DNA from: Rhodanobacteraceae bacterium
GTDB lineage: Bacteria > Pseudomonadota > Gammaproteobacteria > Xanthomonadales > Rhodanobacteraceae
Reading direction: 5' to 3'
Assembly (NCBI GenBank): GCA_027019085.1
Contig: JALUXG010000020.1
Location: forward strand, 1 to 64,000
Length of the DNA: 64,000 bases
Numbering within the stretch: position 1 is the stretch's first letter; every line of letters starts with the position of its first letter. Below the pieces are notes generated by a model. That model saw only the letters and a list, made by a program, of their open reading frames with translations. It had not been told where the DNA came from and did not search any database. Both the position numbers and the translations under genes were made by a program. Shown here piece after piece: positions 1-8,297 of the stretch.

Positions 1-65
1 AAACCATGCGCACCGTCATCTTCCTCATCGCTGGCAAACTCGACTTCCACAGGATCAACCAACAT
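1..65 (-). CDS. Partial FlhB C-terminal-like export protein (5' end only)
   Basis: A reading frame starts at ATG 65-63 on the minus strand and runs off the window edge after about 21 codons (begins MLVDPVEVEFASDEEDDGA). It overlaps the last codons of the FliK-like gene upstream, which suggests translational coupling. In many gammaproteobacteria a short homologue of the cytoplasmic tail of the flagellar/type III export switch protein FlhB lies directly after a FliK-like gene. The assignment is inferred from that neighbourhood only, because no diagnostic motif (such as NPTH) is reached before the edge. It could equally be an unrelated acidic protein. Confidence 0.3.
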   Translation of the reverse strand, partial: MLVDPVEVEFASDEEDDGAHG

Positions 66-669
66 GCATGCTAACCCACTCGTTTTTCAAAAGAGCCAGT
101 TTATTTAATAACTTAAGCAACGCTGCTTTTCTGTCCCCGGGTATAAGTTCCCCCATTTTCAGAAGACTGGACTCAAGAAAGGTGCCAGATTGGAGCAATC
201 CTTTCCGCAACCCTTCCGGCTTACTCAATTCGTTCTTGTTGGGAATATGGTCGGTCAGTGACCCAATCGACTCCTGAAGAGTATTTTCCTTCAAGATTTC
301 CATCATTTGGAAAAGACGCATCAAACCGGTCTTCATGTCGGTCCTCTGCGTCAGCAGATTGCCGATCAATACTGACGGTTCCTCTTTTATTGCGGAAGTT
401 TCTTTTTCTGTCGAAGCTGTTACCTTGAAGGTGATGCGGGGGCTGATCTTCAATATTTTCAATGTGAGCTGCTGGTTGTTCTCGAACCGGGGGCTTCCCT
501 TGATGGCATACAGCTCACCGCCTATTTTCAGCATCAATCTTTTTCCGGCACCGTGAGCATCGACTTGTTTGACTGTTGTAGTGACAATTTGTCCCACGCG
601 CCAGGTACTACCTGAAGGGTGAGCAGCATCAAGGGTTTTACCCGTCAACTGGATGCGATTCATATCCAT
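55..669 (-). CDS. FliK-like flagellar hook-length control domain protein
   Basis: 204 residues from ATG 669; GTG 681 and ATG 663 are possible alternatives, and none has a clear ribosome binding site. Residues about 25-85 contain a beta-rich segment (VGQIVTTTVKQV..GKRLMLKIGGELYAIKG..QQLTLKILKISP) like the N-terminal repeat of flagellar hook-length control (FliK-like) proteins of Pseudomonas and Xanthomonas. The C-terminal half is a helical, Leu/Lys-rich region. The protein is much shorter than FliK (about 350-450 residues) and ends without the conserved C-terminal FliK core, so it is either a small paralogue or a conserved hypothetical. Base composition is visibly lower in GC than the neighbouring genes. 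An FlhB-tail-like gene follows with overlap. Confidence 0.5.
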   Translation of the reverse strand: MDMNRIQLTGKTLDAAHPSGSTWRVGQIVTTTVKQVDAHGAGKRLMLKIGGELYAIKGSPRFENNQQLTLKILKISPRITFKVTASTEKETSAIKEEPSVLIGNLLTQRTDMKTGLMRLFQMMEILKENTLQESIGSLTDHIPNKNELSKPEGLRKGLLQSGTFLESSLLKMGELIPGDRKAALLKLLNKLALLKNEWVSMHVG

Positions 670-818
670 GTCTTTGGTCACGCTTCAATTCATGCGCACG
701 AGTCTACGAGGATCGGGTCGCTGTGCATCATTTGGTGCAGGCTCCGGTTCTCAATGACCTAGAAGTGTCCGAATGATGTCATCCCCGTTGCCAGCGTACA
801 CAAATACTGTACCGTGGG

Positions 819-1931
819 TTACAAACCATCGTGAAGCATGTCGAGGAACCCACCGATGGCCGGTCCGTAGTGCTCGATATCGACCAGAAACGCGTCGTGA
901 CCCTGGGGAGAGTCCAGAGCCACGAACTGGACCCTGGCGCCGGCCGCTTGCAGGCCCTCGGCAATCTGTTCCTGCTGTTCGAGCGGGAACAGGATATCGG
1001 TGCTTACCCCGATCACCAGAGCCTGTTCGACACAGATGCGGCGCAGTCCTTCCAGCACGCTGCCCTCGCCGTATTCGGCAATATCGAACCAGTCGCTGGC
1101 GCGCGACAGGTACAGGTAGCAGTTCGGGTCGAAGTGCCGGATGAATCGCCGTGCATGGGCCTGCAGGTAGGATTCGACCTCGAACTCGAAACCGAAAGGG
1201 TCGCCTGGACGTTCTTCCGGGTCGAGCCGGATTCGTGCGAAGCGTCCGTTCCATTCCATGGCCGATCGGTAGGTGATGACGCCCAGCTTGCGGGCGATGC
1301 TCATGCCACGCTCGGGGTAGGTCTCGTCGGTGTAGCGGCCTTCGTTCCAGTTGCGGTCCAGGCGGATGGCCTCGCGTTGCAGCGAGCGGATCGCAATGGC
1401 AAACGGTTGCGCCTGCGGCGCCGTATCGACGCTGATGTGGGCACGTACGCAGCCCGGATGCTGCAGCATGTACCCCAGCGCGGCCATGCCACCCATGGAA
1501 CAGCCGATCAGGCATGCCAGGCGCTCGATGCCCAGGCCCTTGACCACTTCATGCGCGGCGTTGGCCACGTCTTCCAGGGTGAGTTCCGGAAACCCGAGTC
1601 GGTACGGTTCACCGGTTGCCGGATCGATCGAGGCAGGTCCGGTCGATCCCTTGTCGCTGCCCAGCGCATTGACGCAGATGACATGCCAGCGCCGGGTGTC
1701 GATCGGCTTGCCCGGTCCGAGCATGGCCTCCCACCAGCCCGGAGAGGGGTCGTCCTCGCTGGAGGCTGCATGTGCGCTGGGGGAAAGGCCGGTCAGGATC
1801 AGGATCGCGTTGTCGGCGTTCGCGTTCAGCCGGCCCCAGGTTTCATAGGCCACATGTGCGCCATGCAGTAACCCCCCGCGTTTCATGGCGAAGGGGTCAG
1901 GAAGCTTGTGGTAGCGTCGGGCGTCAGCCAT
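819..1931 (-). CDS. metX: MetX-family acyltransferase (serine/homoserine O-succinyltransferase)
   Basis: 370 residues from ATG 1931; the frame stays open further upstream, but this start fits the family. It is an alpha/beta-hydrolase acyltransferase that activates the hydroxyl of homoserine or serine with an acyl-CoA, feeding methionine or cysteine synthesis in the cytoplasm. The nucleophile elbow GCSMGG lies at residues 143-148 (Ser145), with candidate catalytic Asp312 (STDILFP) and His345 (QGHDAF). The stretch HARRFIRHFDPNCYLYLSR resembles, from memory, the xanthomonad group reported to be L-serine O-succinyltransferases rather than true homoserine acetyltransferases, so the substrate is uncertain. 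It stands alone, with no metB or cysK beside it. Confidence 0.85.
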   Translation of the reverse strand: MADARRYHKLPDPFAMKRGGLLHGAHVAYETWGRLNANADNAILILTGLSPSAHAASSEDDPSPGWWEAMLGPGKPIDTRRWHVICVNALGSDKGSTGPASIDPATGEPYRLGFPELTLEDVANAAHEVVKGLGIERLACLIGCSMGGMAALGYMLQHPGCVRAHISVDTAPQAQPFAIAIRSLQREAIRLDRNWNEGRYTDETYPERGMSIARKLGVITYRSAMEWNGRFARIRLDPEERPGDPFGFEFEVESYLQAHARRFIRHFDPNCYLYLSRASDWFDIAEYGEGSVLEGLRRICVEQALVIGVSTDILFPLEQQEQIAEGLQAAGARVQFVALDSPQGHDAFLVDIEHYGPAIGGFLDMLHDGL

Positions 1932-1994
1932 GCGGTAACCGGGTCGGGGTAAAAGAGGCACTTTATCGTGCCACCGGTTCCGACCCAAGGCCGG

Positions 1995-3095
1995 TCAGCG
2001 TACGTGGCCGATGACGATATCCACGGTTTTTTCGTCCTGGACCGCCAGCGGCCCGGATTGTCCCTGCAGGTCGCCCGCTGCGGGCAATGCCTGCCCGCTG
2101 CGCGAGATGCGGGCGATCACGGTCACCCTGCGGGCGTCGGAAAGCCTGGCCTGCGGTGTCATGCCCATGCCGTCGGTGAGCATGACCGTGGTTGGCAGCT
2201 CGGAGGCCTTCAGGCGCGCTACCGCGAGGGGCATGGGCGAGCCGTTTGCATTCCGGGCGAAGACGAACACCGTATCGCCTGGCCGCACGCGGCTGCGCAA
2301 GGAAGGTGCGACGGTGACATGGACCGCCAGATGCACGCCTTCGGCATGGTCCGTGGTACTGGACGAGGTGGCAGGGGCAGGCGCGCCGGTACTGGGGGTG
2401 GACGGTGACTGCAGCAGGGCCATGGCTTCCTGCTGGGACTTGCCGGATGCCCGTGCATCGGCCATCGCGATCTGCCGCTTCACGGCCTGGGCGACCGGTG
2501 TACCGGGCTGAAGCTGTGCCTCAAGACGGCGCCAGAGACGGGAGGCGTTGGCAAACTGGCCGTGTTGATAGTCGCTGATGCCCAGCAGCCACAGTCCCCG
2601 CTGGTCGTTGGGGCTTTTGCCGATGGCGGCCTGCAGCAGTGAGCGACCCCGGTCGCTGATGAGGTGCTCGGGACGCGCCTGCGCATCGGTTTCGGCCCAG
2701 GCCACCATCAGGTCGGTGTTGTCCGGTGCGAGCTTGAGCGCCTTGCCGTAGGCATCGCGGGCCGGACCGGGTTTGTCCATGGTCTTGTAGACCTGGGCCA
2801 GCAGCAGCCAGCCCTTCAGATCGTCCGGCTTGTCTGCCAGGTGTACGCGCAACTGGTCGAGCATCTGTTGCGTGGTCGGGCGCTGCAGGTTGGCGGGTAC
2901 CAGGGCAGCCGGTGTACCCACTTTCATATACAGGGCCAGGGCCGTCAGCGGCAGCAGGAAGGCGACGGCAAGCGACACAGCCAGAGCATGCCGGGGGTGG
3001 CCATGGCGCCTGCCGCTTCTCAGCATCGGCACGATCACGATGACCAGGGCAAAGCCCGTCAGGAGCAGGGCCAGAAGGATGAATGCGGTTTTCAC
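1995..3095 (-). CDS. ccmI: Cytochrome c maturation protein CcmI (CycH), TPR apocytochrome chaperone
   Basis: CcmI binds apocytochrome c and delivers it to the CcmF/CcmH heme-ligation complex in the periplasm. Two hydrophobic segments lie near the N terminus (about residues 4-22 and 35-55). They are followed by TPR-type helices (QMLDQLRVHLADKPDDLKGWLLLAQ and following, about 75-240) and a C-terminal beta-rich domain. I chose GTG 3095 because it is the only candidate start that keeps the first membrane segment intact (VKTAFILLALLLTG); no strong ribosome binding site is visible. It gives 366 residues. It is the last gene of the ccm operon, 46 bp after ccmH. In enteric bacteria this function is fused to CcmH; here it is separate. 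Confidence 0.9.
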   Translation of the reverse strand: MKTAFILLALLLTGFALVIVIVPMLRSGRRHGHPRHALAVSLAVAFLLPLTALALYMKVGTPAALVPANLQRPTTQQMLDQLRVHLADKPDDLKGWLLLAQVYKTMDKPGPARDAYGKALKLAPDNTDLMVAWAETDAQARPEHLISDRGRSLLQAAIGKSPNDQRGLWLLGISDYQHGQFANASRLWRRLEAQLQPGTPVAQAVKRQIAMADARASGKSQQEAMALLQSPSTPSTGAPAPATSSSTTDHAEGVHLAVHVTVAPSLRSRVRPGDTVFVFARNANGSPMPLAVARLKASELPTTVMLTDGMGMTPQARLSDARRVTVIARISRSGQALPAAGDLQGQSGPLAVQDEKTVDIVIGHVR

Positions 3096-3141
3096 GTCTT
3101 GGTCTCGCAGAATCGTGTGGGCGCAATGAAGTGCAGTGGCA

Positions 3142-3576
3142 TTACCAGTCCTCCATGTCGGCGGGAGCGGGCGTCCCGGCCGCGGCGCGTCGCCGCCTGT
3201 GCACGGTGAACACGACCGCCCCGGCACCTGCGAGCAGGATCACGCCCGGGCCGAACCAGAGCAGCCAGGTCTTGGGTTTGAGTGGCGGATCGTAGAGAAC
3301 GTAATCGGAATATCGCGCGACGAGGAACTGCTTGATCTGGGTATCGCTCCTGCCCTGCTGCATCTGCCGGAAGATGAGGTGGCGCATCTGCTGGGCAAGC
3401 TCGGCCTGTGAATCGAGCAGACTCTCGTTCTGGCAGACCAGGCAGCGCAACTGGCGGGTCAGGTGCTGGAAGCGCAGCTCCTGTGCACGGTTCTTGAAGG
3501 GCAGCGGGTCGACGGCATGGGCGGAAAAGGCCAGGAAGAGACCCAGCAGGAGAAGAACGACAGCACGGGTTTTCAT
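3142..3576 (-). CDS. ccmH: Cytochrome c maturation thiol reductase CcmH
   Basis: 144 residues with a signal peptide (1-22), the family motif RCLVCQN at 44-50 (Cys45 and Cys48), and a single membrane segment (about 105-125) near the C terminus followed by a short Arg-rich tail. CcmH reduces the apocytochrome CXXCH disulfide, together with CcmG, before heme attachment. This is the short form without the TPR extension, matching the separate ccmI downstream. Its ATG overlaps the stop codon of ccmG by 4 bp (3573-3576), so the two are probably translationally coupled. Confidence 0.95.
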   Translation of the reverse strand: MKTRAVVLLLLGLFLAFSAHAVDPLPFKNRAQELRFQHLTRQLRCLVCQNESLLDSQAELAQQMRHLIFRQMQQGRSDTQIKQFLVARYSDYVLYDPPLKPKTWLLWFGPGVILLAGAGAVVFTVHRRRRAAAGTPAPADMEDW

Positions 3577-4115
3577 GGCTCCTCCCGCTTGAGTTCGCGT
3601 ATCTTCGGTTCCAGCACATGGGCGATGACCTTCGGTGTCAGCGGCCCGATCCGCTTGTAGCGGATGATGCCCTTGGCATCGACCAGGAAGGTTTCGGGTG
3701 CGCCGTAGACACCGAAATTGATGGCTTCCACGCCGTTGCGGTCGGTCACGACCATGCTGTACGGATTGCCGTGCCGCGCCAGCCAAGCCTTGGCGTCGGC
3801 CGGATCATCCTTGTAGTTGTAGCCGACCAGTGGCACGCCGAGCTGTTGCGCATCCTGCATCAGGACGGGGTGTTCCTCGCCACAGGCGATGCACCAGCTG
3901 GCGAACACGTTGATCAGGTAGACCTGGCCCAGCATTTCCTGGCGCGTGAGGTGCTGGGAGGGGTTGTCGAGGAACGGCAGTGAATAGGCGGGTACCGGCT
4001 TGCCGATCAGCGGTGAGGGCACTTCGCGCGGGTCATGCTGGGTATTCCACCAGATGCCGAAACCGAACAGCGCGACCAGCAGCAGGAAACCGATCAGCGG
4101 CAAGGCACGCTTCAT
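3573..4115 (-). CDS. ccmG: Thiol:disulfide interchange protein CcmG/DsbE
   Basis: 180 residues. An N-terminal membrane anchor (about 5-23) is followed by a periplasmic thioredoxin fold whose active site is WCIAC at 74-78 (Cys75 and Cys78). The cis-Pro region is YGAPETFLVD. CcmG passes reducing power from DsbD/CcdA to CcmH and the apocytochrome. The length is typical of DsbE. It overlaps ccmF upstream by 4 bp (4112-4115) and ccmH downstream by 4 bp, the tightest part of the operon. Confidence 0.95.
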   Translation of the reverse strand: MKRALPLIGFLLLVALFGFGIWWNTQHDPREVPSPLIGKPVPAYSLPFLDNPSQHLTRQEMLGQVYLINVFASWCIACGEEHPVLMQDAQQLGVPLVGYNYKDDPADAKAWLARHGNPYSMVVTDRNGVEAINFGVYGAPETFLVDAKGIIRYKRIGPLTPKVIAHVLEPKIRELKREEP

Positions 4116-6097
4116 GCGCTGTCCTCCCGCGGCGTTGGCCTGTCACCGGGGGAGGCGGATGAGGTTGCTTCCTGATCGTGCCGGCGTAGCCGGAAACGGC
4201 GGTCGGTGGCTGCCACGAAACCGCCGATCATCATCAGGATGCCGCCGCCCCACATCCAGCGCACGAAGGGTTTGACGTAGATGCGCAACGCCCAGGCGCC
4301 GTTGTCCAGGGGTTCGCCGAGTGCGACATAGAGGTCACGCATGAAACCGGGGTCGATCGAGGATTCGGTCTGTCCCTGGCCCTGGTCATAGGTGCGCTTT
4401 TGCGGATGCAGCACCGTGTAGGGCGCGCCGTTCTCGAGCACATCCACCGTGCCCTGTTCGGCAGTCCAGTTCGGACCGGTGACGTGCGTGGTGCCTTCGA
4501 ACCGGAACGCGAAGTTGCCGATGGTTTCGGTTTGCCCGGGCGCCAGTCGCACGTCGTGCTCGATGCTGAAGGCGGTGGTCAGCAGGACACCTGCCACGAA
4601 GATGCCGACGCCGACATGCGCAATCAGCATGCCCAGCATCTCGGCCGGGTAGCGGCTTCCTCGGGGCGCTTCACGCCACCGCTTGAGTGCATAGGCAAAC
4701 ACACCAGCCAGCACATAGACCGCACCCAGGCCGCCGAGCACGGCTCGCCAGGGGGGGGTGCCGCGGGAGTCTGCGAACAGCAGGATGCCCCCGACCAGCA
4801 AGGCAACCACCGCCGATTGTACGGCGACGCGGATGAGCAGGCGGCCGTCGGCCCGTCCCCAGCGTGCAAACGGCCCCAGCGGCATCAGCATGATCGCCGG
4901 CGTCATCAGGGCGATGAACAGCGTGCCGAAGTACGGCGGACCCACCGAGATGCGTCCCCAGCCGAAGGCATCGCCGATCAGCGGGAACAGCGTGCCCAGC
5001 AGGACCATGGCCGCCGAGGTGGTCAGCAGCAGGTTGACGACAAGCAGCAGCGTTTCGCGTGACAGTGGGGCAAAGGGCTTGCCGCCGGCCACCTTCGGTG
5101 CACGCAGGGCGTACAGCAGCAACGACCCACCGATCACGATACCGAGGTAGATCAGGATGAACACGCCACGACGCGGGTCGGAGGCGAAGGCATGCACGCT
5201 GGTCAGCACGCCCGAACGCACCAGGAAGGTGCCGAGCAGGGACAGCGAAAAGGCGAAGATCGACAGCAGCACCGTCCACGCCGGCAGCGAGCCGCGTTTC
5301 TCGGTGATGGCCTGGGCATGGATCAGGGCGGCACCGGCCAGCCAGGGCATGAAGGAGGCGTTTTCGACCGGATCCCAGAACCACCAGCCGCCCCAGCCCA
5401 GTTCCGCATAGGCCCACCAGCTTCCGGCGACGATACCCAGGGTCAGGAAACCCCATGCAACATTGGTCCAGGGCCGGGCCCAGCGCACCCATGGCTTGTC
5501 CAGGCTGCCGCCGAGCAGCGCGGCGATGGCAAAGGCGAAGGCCACCGAGAAACCGACATAGCCCATGTACAGCACGGGCGGATGGAAGGTCATGCCCGGG
5601 TCCTGCAGCACCGGATTGAGGTCGGCGCCGTTGGGCGGCGGCGGCAGCAGGCGACCGAACGGATTGGATGTCAGCAGGATGAACAGCAGGAAGCCGATGC
5701 TGAGCAGGCCCAGCACGCCCAGTACCCGCGCATAGAACACCTGCGGCAGGCGGGTGCTGAAGATGGCCAAGGCAACCGTCCACAGGCTCAGGATCAGCAC
5801 CCACAGCAGCATCGAACCCTCGTGCGCACCCCAGACCGCGGCAAACCGGTAGTACCAGGGAAGTGAAAGATTCGAGTTGTTGGCGACGTAGGCGACCGAG
5901 AAGTTGAACGTGAGGAAGGCGTAGGCAAGCAGGGCGAATGCCAGTGTCACGAACAGTGCATGGCCAATGGCGGCCGGGCGCGCCACCGCCATCAGTGCCG
6001 GCTGGTTGCGCCAGGCGCCGACCAACGGCAGCACGGCCTGTACCGTGGCCAGCAGCAGGGCGAGGATCAGCGCCATTTGTCCGAGTTCGGGAAGCAT
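4112..6097 (-). CDS. ccmF: Heme lyase subunit CcmF
   Basis: 661 residues with many membrane segments. It belongs to the heme-handling protein superfamily, with the tryptophan-rich periplasmic motif WGGWWFWDPVEN at residues 235-246 and conserved His residues on either side. CcmF receives heme from holo-CcmE and, with CcmH and CcmI, attaches it to apocytochrome c. Length and motif are standard for System I. It starts 3 bp after the ccmE stop codon and overlaps ccmG. Confidence 0.96.
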   Translation of the reverse strand: MLPELGQMALILALLLATVQAVLPLVGAWRNQPALMAVARPAAIGHALFVTLAFALLAYAFLTFNFSVAYVANNSNLSLPWYYRFAAVWGAHEGSMLLWVLILSLWTVALAIFSTRLPQVFYARVLGVLGLLSIGFLLFILLTSNPFGRLLPPPPNGADLNPVLQDPGMTFHPPVLYMGYVGFSVAFAFAIAALLGGSLDKPWVRWARPWTNVAWGFLTLGIVAGSWWAYAELGWGGWWFWDPVENASFMPWLAGAALIHAQAITEKRGSLPAWTVLLSIFAFSLSLLGTFLVRSGVLTSVHAFASDPRRGVFILIYLGIVIGGSLLLYALRAPKVAGGKPFAPLSRETLLLVVNLLLTTSAAMVLLGTLFPLIGDAFGWGRISVGPPYFGTLFIALMTPAIMLMPLGPFARWGRADGRLLIRVAVQSAVVALLVGGILLFADSRGTPPWRAVLGGLGAVYVLAGVFAYALKRWREAPRGSRYPAEMLGMLIAHVGVGIFVAGVLLTTAFSIEHDVRLAPGQTETIGNFAFRFEGTTHVTGPNWTAEQGTVDVLENGAPYTVLHPQKRTYDQGQGQTESSIDPGFMRDLYVALGEPLDNGAWALRIYVKPFVRWMWGGGILMMIGGFVAATDRRFRLRRHDQEATSSASPGDRPTPREDSA

Positions 6098-6100
6098 CGT

Positions 6101-6577
6101 TCAGCGTCCTTGGGGAAGGGGATGGGCCTGTTTCGCGGCTTGTGCGCGTTCGGCTTCCTTGGCCTTGCGTATGGCGTCCGCCACCTCCTTGGGCATGTAG
6201 GTTTCGTCATGCTTGGCCAGCACCTGGGTGCCGACAAATTCGGTGCCCTGCATGTGGCCGGTTACGATCACGCTTTGTCCCTCGCGGAAAAGGTCCGGAA
6301 GAATGCCGCGGTAGACCACCGGCATGTCGTGGAAGCGGTCGGTGACCACGAAGTGGACCATCAGCGAGTTGCCGTCACGCACCACGGAATGCTCCTTGAC
6401 CACGCCTCCCAAGCGGAAGGTTCGATGAGCGGGCGCCTTGCCGGCATCGATTTCGGTCGGGGAGTACAGGTAATTCATGTTCTGCTGCAGTGCGAATACG
6501 GTCAGGGTCACTGCCACCGCCGCAGCGGCCACGGCCAGCAGGGTGATGATCAGGCGACGTTTGCGTTTGGGATTCAT
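6101..6577 (-). CDS. ccmE: Periplasmic heme chaperone CcmE
   Basis: 158 residues. A positively charged start (MNPKRKRR) and one membrane anchor (about 9-30) precede an OB-fold heme-binding domain. The covalent heme ligand is His123 in the motif AKHDETY (121-127), with the conserved Tyr127 after it. CcmE carries heme from the CcmABCD release complex to CcmF. ATG 6577 overlaps the ccmD stop codon by 4 bp (ATGA). The C-terminal tail is Lys/Ala-rich, as is common in this family. Confidence 0.96.
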   Translation of the reverse strand: MNPKRKRRLIITLLAVAAAAVAVTLTVFALQQNMNYLYSPTEIDAGKAPAHRTFRLGGVVKEHSVVRDGNSLMVHFVVTDRFHDMPVVYRGILPDLFREGQSVIVTGHMQGTEFVGTQVLAKHDETYMPKEVADAIRKAKEAERAQAAKQAHPLPQGR

Positions 6578-6807
6578 GATGTCGTGTGTTCCCGGATCGC
6601 GTGTGCATCCGTATCGGTGTGTGTCGGCATGCCGTCCCTGCGTGCCTGGCGTGCCTTTTGCCGTTGCATGCGGGCATGAAGTTCGCGCAGCACATGCCGC
6701 CGGCGAAAGACAGGGGCGAGGTAATCGGCAAGCAGGACGATGAAGAACACCGCATAGGCCGGCCATACGTAAGCGGCGTACCCGCCCATGTCCAGAAATG
6801 CCAGCAT
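6574..6807 (-). CDS. ccmD: Heme exporter protein CcmD
   Basis: 77 residues, starting MLAFLDMGGYAAYVWPAYAV. One membrane segment (about 12-32) is followed by a basic cytoplasmic tail containing the helix RRRHVLRELHARMQRQ. CcmD helps release holo-CcmE from CcmABC. The conserved aromatic GGYAAYVWPAYA segment identifies the family. The tail is somewhat longer than in typical CcmD (about 50-70 residues) and ends in a His/Asp/Thr-rich stretch of unknown role. It lies 2 bp after ccmC and overlaps ccmE by 4 bp. Confidence 0.9.
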   Translation of the reverse strand: MLAFLDMGGYAAYVWPAYAVFFIVLLADYLAPVFRRRHVLRELHARMQRQKARQARRDGMPTHTDTDAHAIREHTTS

Positions 6808-6809
6808 GT

Positions 6810-7562
6810 TCAACGTCCCTCCCTGTCGGCCAGGTCCCGCACCCAATGCTTGCCACTGTCGATGGACAGCAGGTCGGTGCGCACACGCCCGCACAGGCTC
6901 GCGGCCCAGTAAAACTTGGTGGCGAGCATCATGACCAGCAGTGGCCACAGCATGTCGCCTTCGATACTTGACGGACCAAACAATCGCACGGTGGTTCCCT
7001 GATGCAGGGTATGCCACCACTGCACGGAGTAATGCACGATTGGCAGGTTGACCACGCCGACCAGTACCAGGAACGAGGCTGCGCGCGCGCCCTGGCGGCG
7101 ATCCTCGAAGGCATGGAACAGCCCGATTACGCCCAGATACAGGAACAGCAGCACCAATTCGGACGTCAGGCGTGCATCCCAGGTCCACCAGGTACCCCAG
7201 GTCGGCTCGCCCCACAGCGAACCGGTCACCAGGGTGATGAAGGTGAACGCCGCGCCGATCGGTGCCGATTGCATGGCGACCGATTCGGCCAGCTTGATGC
7301 GCCAGACCACGGCGATGAACCCGGCGATGGCCATCACGCCATAGACGAAAAGGCTCATCTCGGCGCTGGGGACATGGATGTAGATGATGCGGAAAGCATC
7401 GCCCTGTTGGTAGTCGGGCGGGGCAAGCACCAGCCCGCCGTACAGGCCGATGGCTGTCAGCAGCAGGGCAAAACCCATGAACCAGGGCCGCATGACTCCG
7501 GCAAAGCGGTAGAACACGGGCGGCGAGCTCAGTTCGTGCATCCAGCGCGGTATCCACTTCAT
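6810..7562 (-). CDS. ccmC: Heme transporter CcmC
   Basis: 250 residues from ATG 7562 (MKWIPRWM); a second in-frame start 30 bp upstream is less likely. It has six predicted membrane segments and the Trp-rich motif WGTWWTWDARLTS at 122-134. His63 (IHVPSAE) and a second conserved His (IVHYSVQWW) are candidate heme ligands. CcmC presents heme to CcmE at the periplasmic face. It belongs to the ccmABCDEFGHI operon, 48 bp after ccmB and 2 bp before ccmD. Confidence 0.96.
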   Translation of the reverse strand: MKWIPRWMHELSSPPVFYRFAGVMRPWFMGFALLLTAIGLYGGLVLAPPDYQQGDAFRIIYIHVPSAEMSLFVYGVMAIAGFIAVVWRIKLAESVAMQSAPIGAAFTFITLVTGSLWGEPTWGTWWTWDARLTSELVLLFLYLGVIGLFHAFEDRRQGARAASFLVLVGVVNLPIVHYSVQWWHTLHQGTTVRLFGPSSIEGDMLWPLLVMMLATKFYWAASLCGRVRTDLLSIDSGKHWVRDLADREGR

Positions 7563-7610
7563 GTCGGGTCCTCGTCGGGCGCAGGCGTGCAAGCGATGGG
7601 CGGTTTCGGT

Positions 7611-8297
7611 TCAGGCATCGATGGCAATCCTCAGGGCCGCCGCGCAGGCCAGCGGTGCAAGCACCAGCATCAGCGCGAGCGCTGCAGCCAACCAGGCAAC
7701 AGGCGCGATCCAGGGGAGTCCGGTCTGGGCTGCGGATACCGCGCCAGCGGCAAAGATCACGACTGGCACGCACAACGGCAGCAGCATGAGTGCGAGCAGC
7801 ATACCAGAGCGCCTGGTACCCGCCGTCAGCGCCACCAGCACGGCACCGAGCAGGCTCAGCAGCGGCGTGGCCAGCAGCAATGCCAGCACCAGCACGGCTA
7901 TGGCCTCACCCGGCAGATGCAGCATCGAAGCCAGGACCGGCGCGACAATGATCAGCGGCAGCGCAGTGGACAACCAGTGTGCAAGGATCTTCATGCCCAG
8001 CATCAGTGCCAGCGGTTGCGGCGCCAGCATCAGTTGCTCCAGTGAGCCGTCTTCCAGGTCCTGGCGGAACAGGGCGTCGAAAGCCAGCAGCATGGCCAGC
8101 AGGACGGTCACCAGCACCACGCCGCCGGCGACGCGCGCCAGCAGGGCGGTGTCCGGACCCAGGGCAAAGGGAAACAGGGTGGTCACGATCAGCGCGTAGA
8201 GCACGGGCAGGGCGATGTCGCCACGCCGCCGCCATGCCAGCAACAGGTCGCGACGCAGAATGGCGGCGCAGGCGGCGCGCAGCGATCCGGGCCTCAC
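7611..8297 (-). CDS. ccmB: Heme exporter permease CcmB
   Basis: 228 residues with about six hydrophobic segments. The family feature FRQDLEDGSLEQLMLAP lies in the first cytoplasmic loop. CcmB is the membrane subunit of the CcmAB ABC complex, which uses ATP to release heme-loaded CcmE from CcmC. Its ATG overlaps the ccmA stop codon by 4 bp (8294-8297). Confidence 0.95.
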   Translation of the reverse strand: MRPGSLRAACAAILRRDLLLAWRRRGDIALPVLYALIVTTLFPFALGPDTALLARVAGGVVLVTVLLAMLLAFDALFRQDLEDGSLEQLMLAPQPLALMLGMKILAHWLSTALPLIIVAPVLASMLHLPGEAIAVLVLALLLATPLLSLLGAVLVALTAGTRRSGMLLALMLLPLCVPVVIFAAGAVSAAQTGLPWIAPVAWLAAALALMLVLAPLACAAALRIAIDA

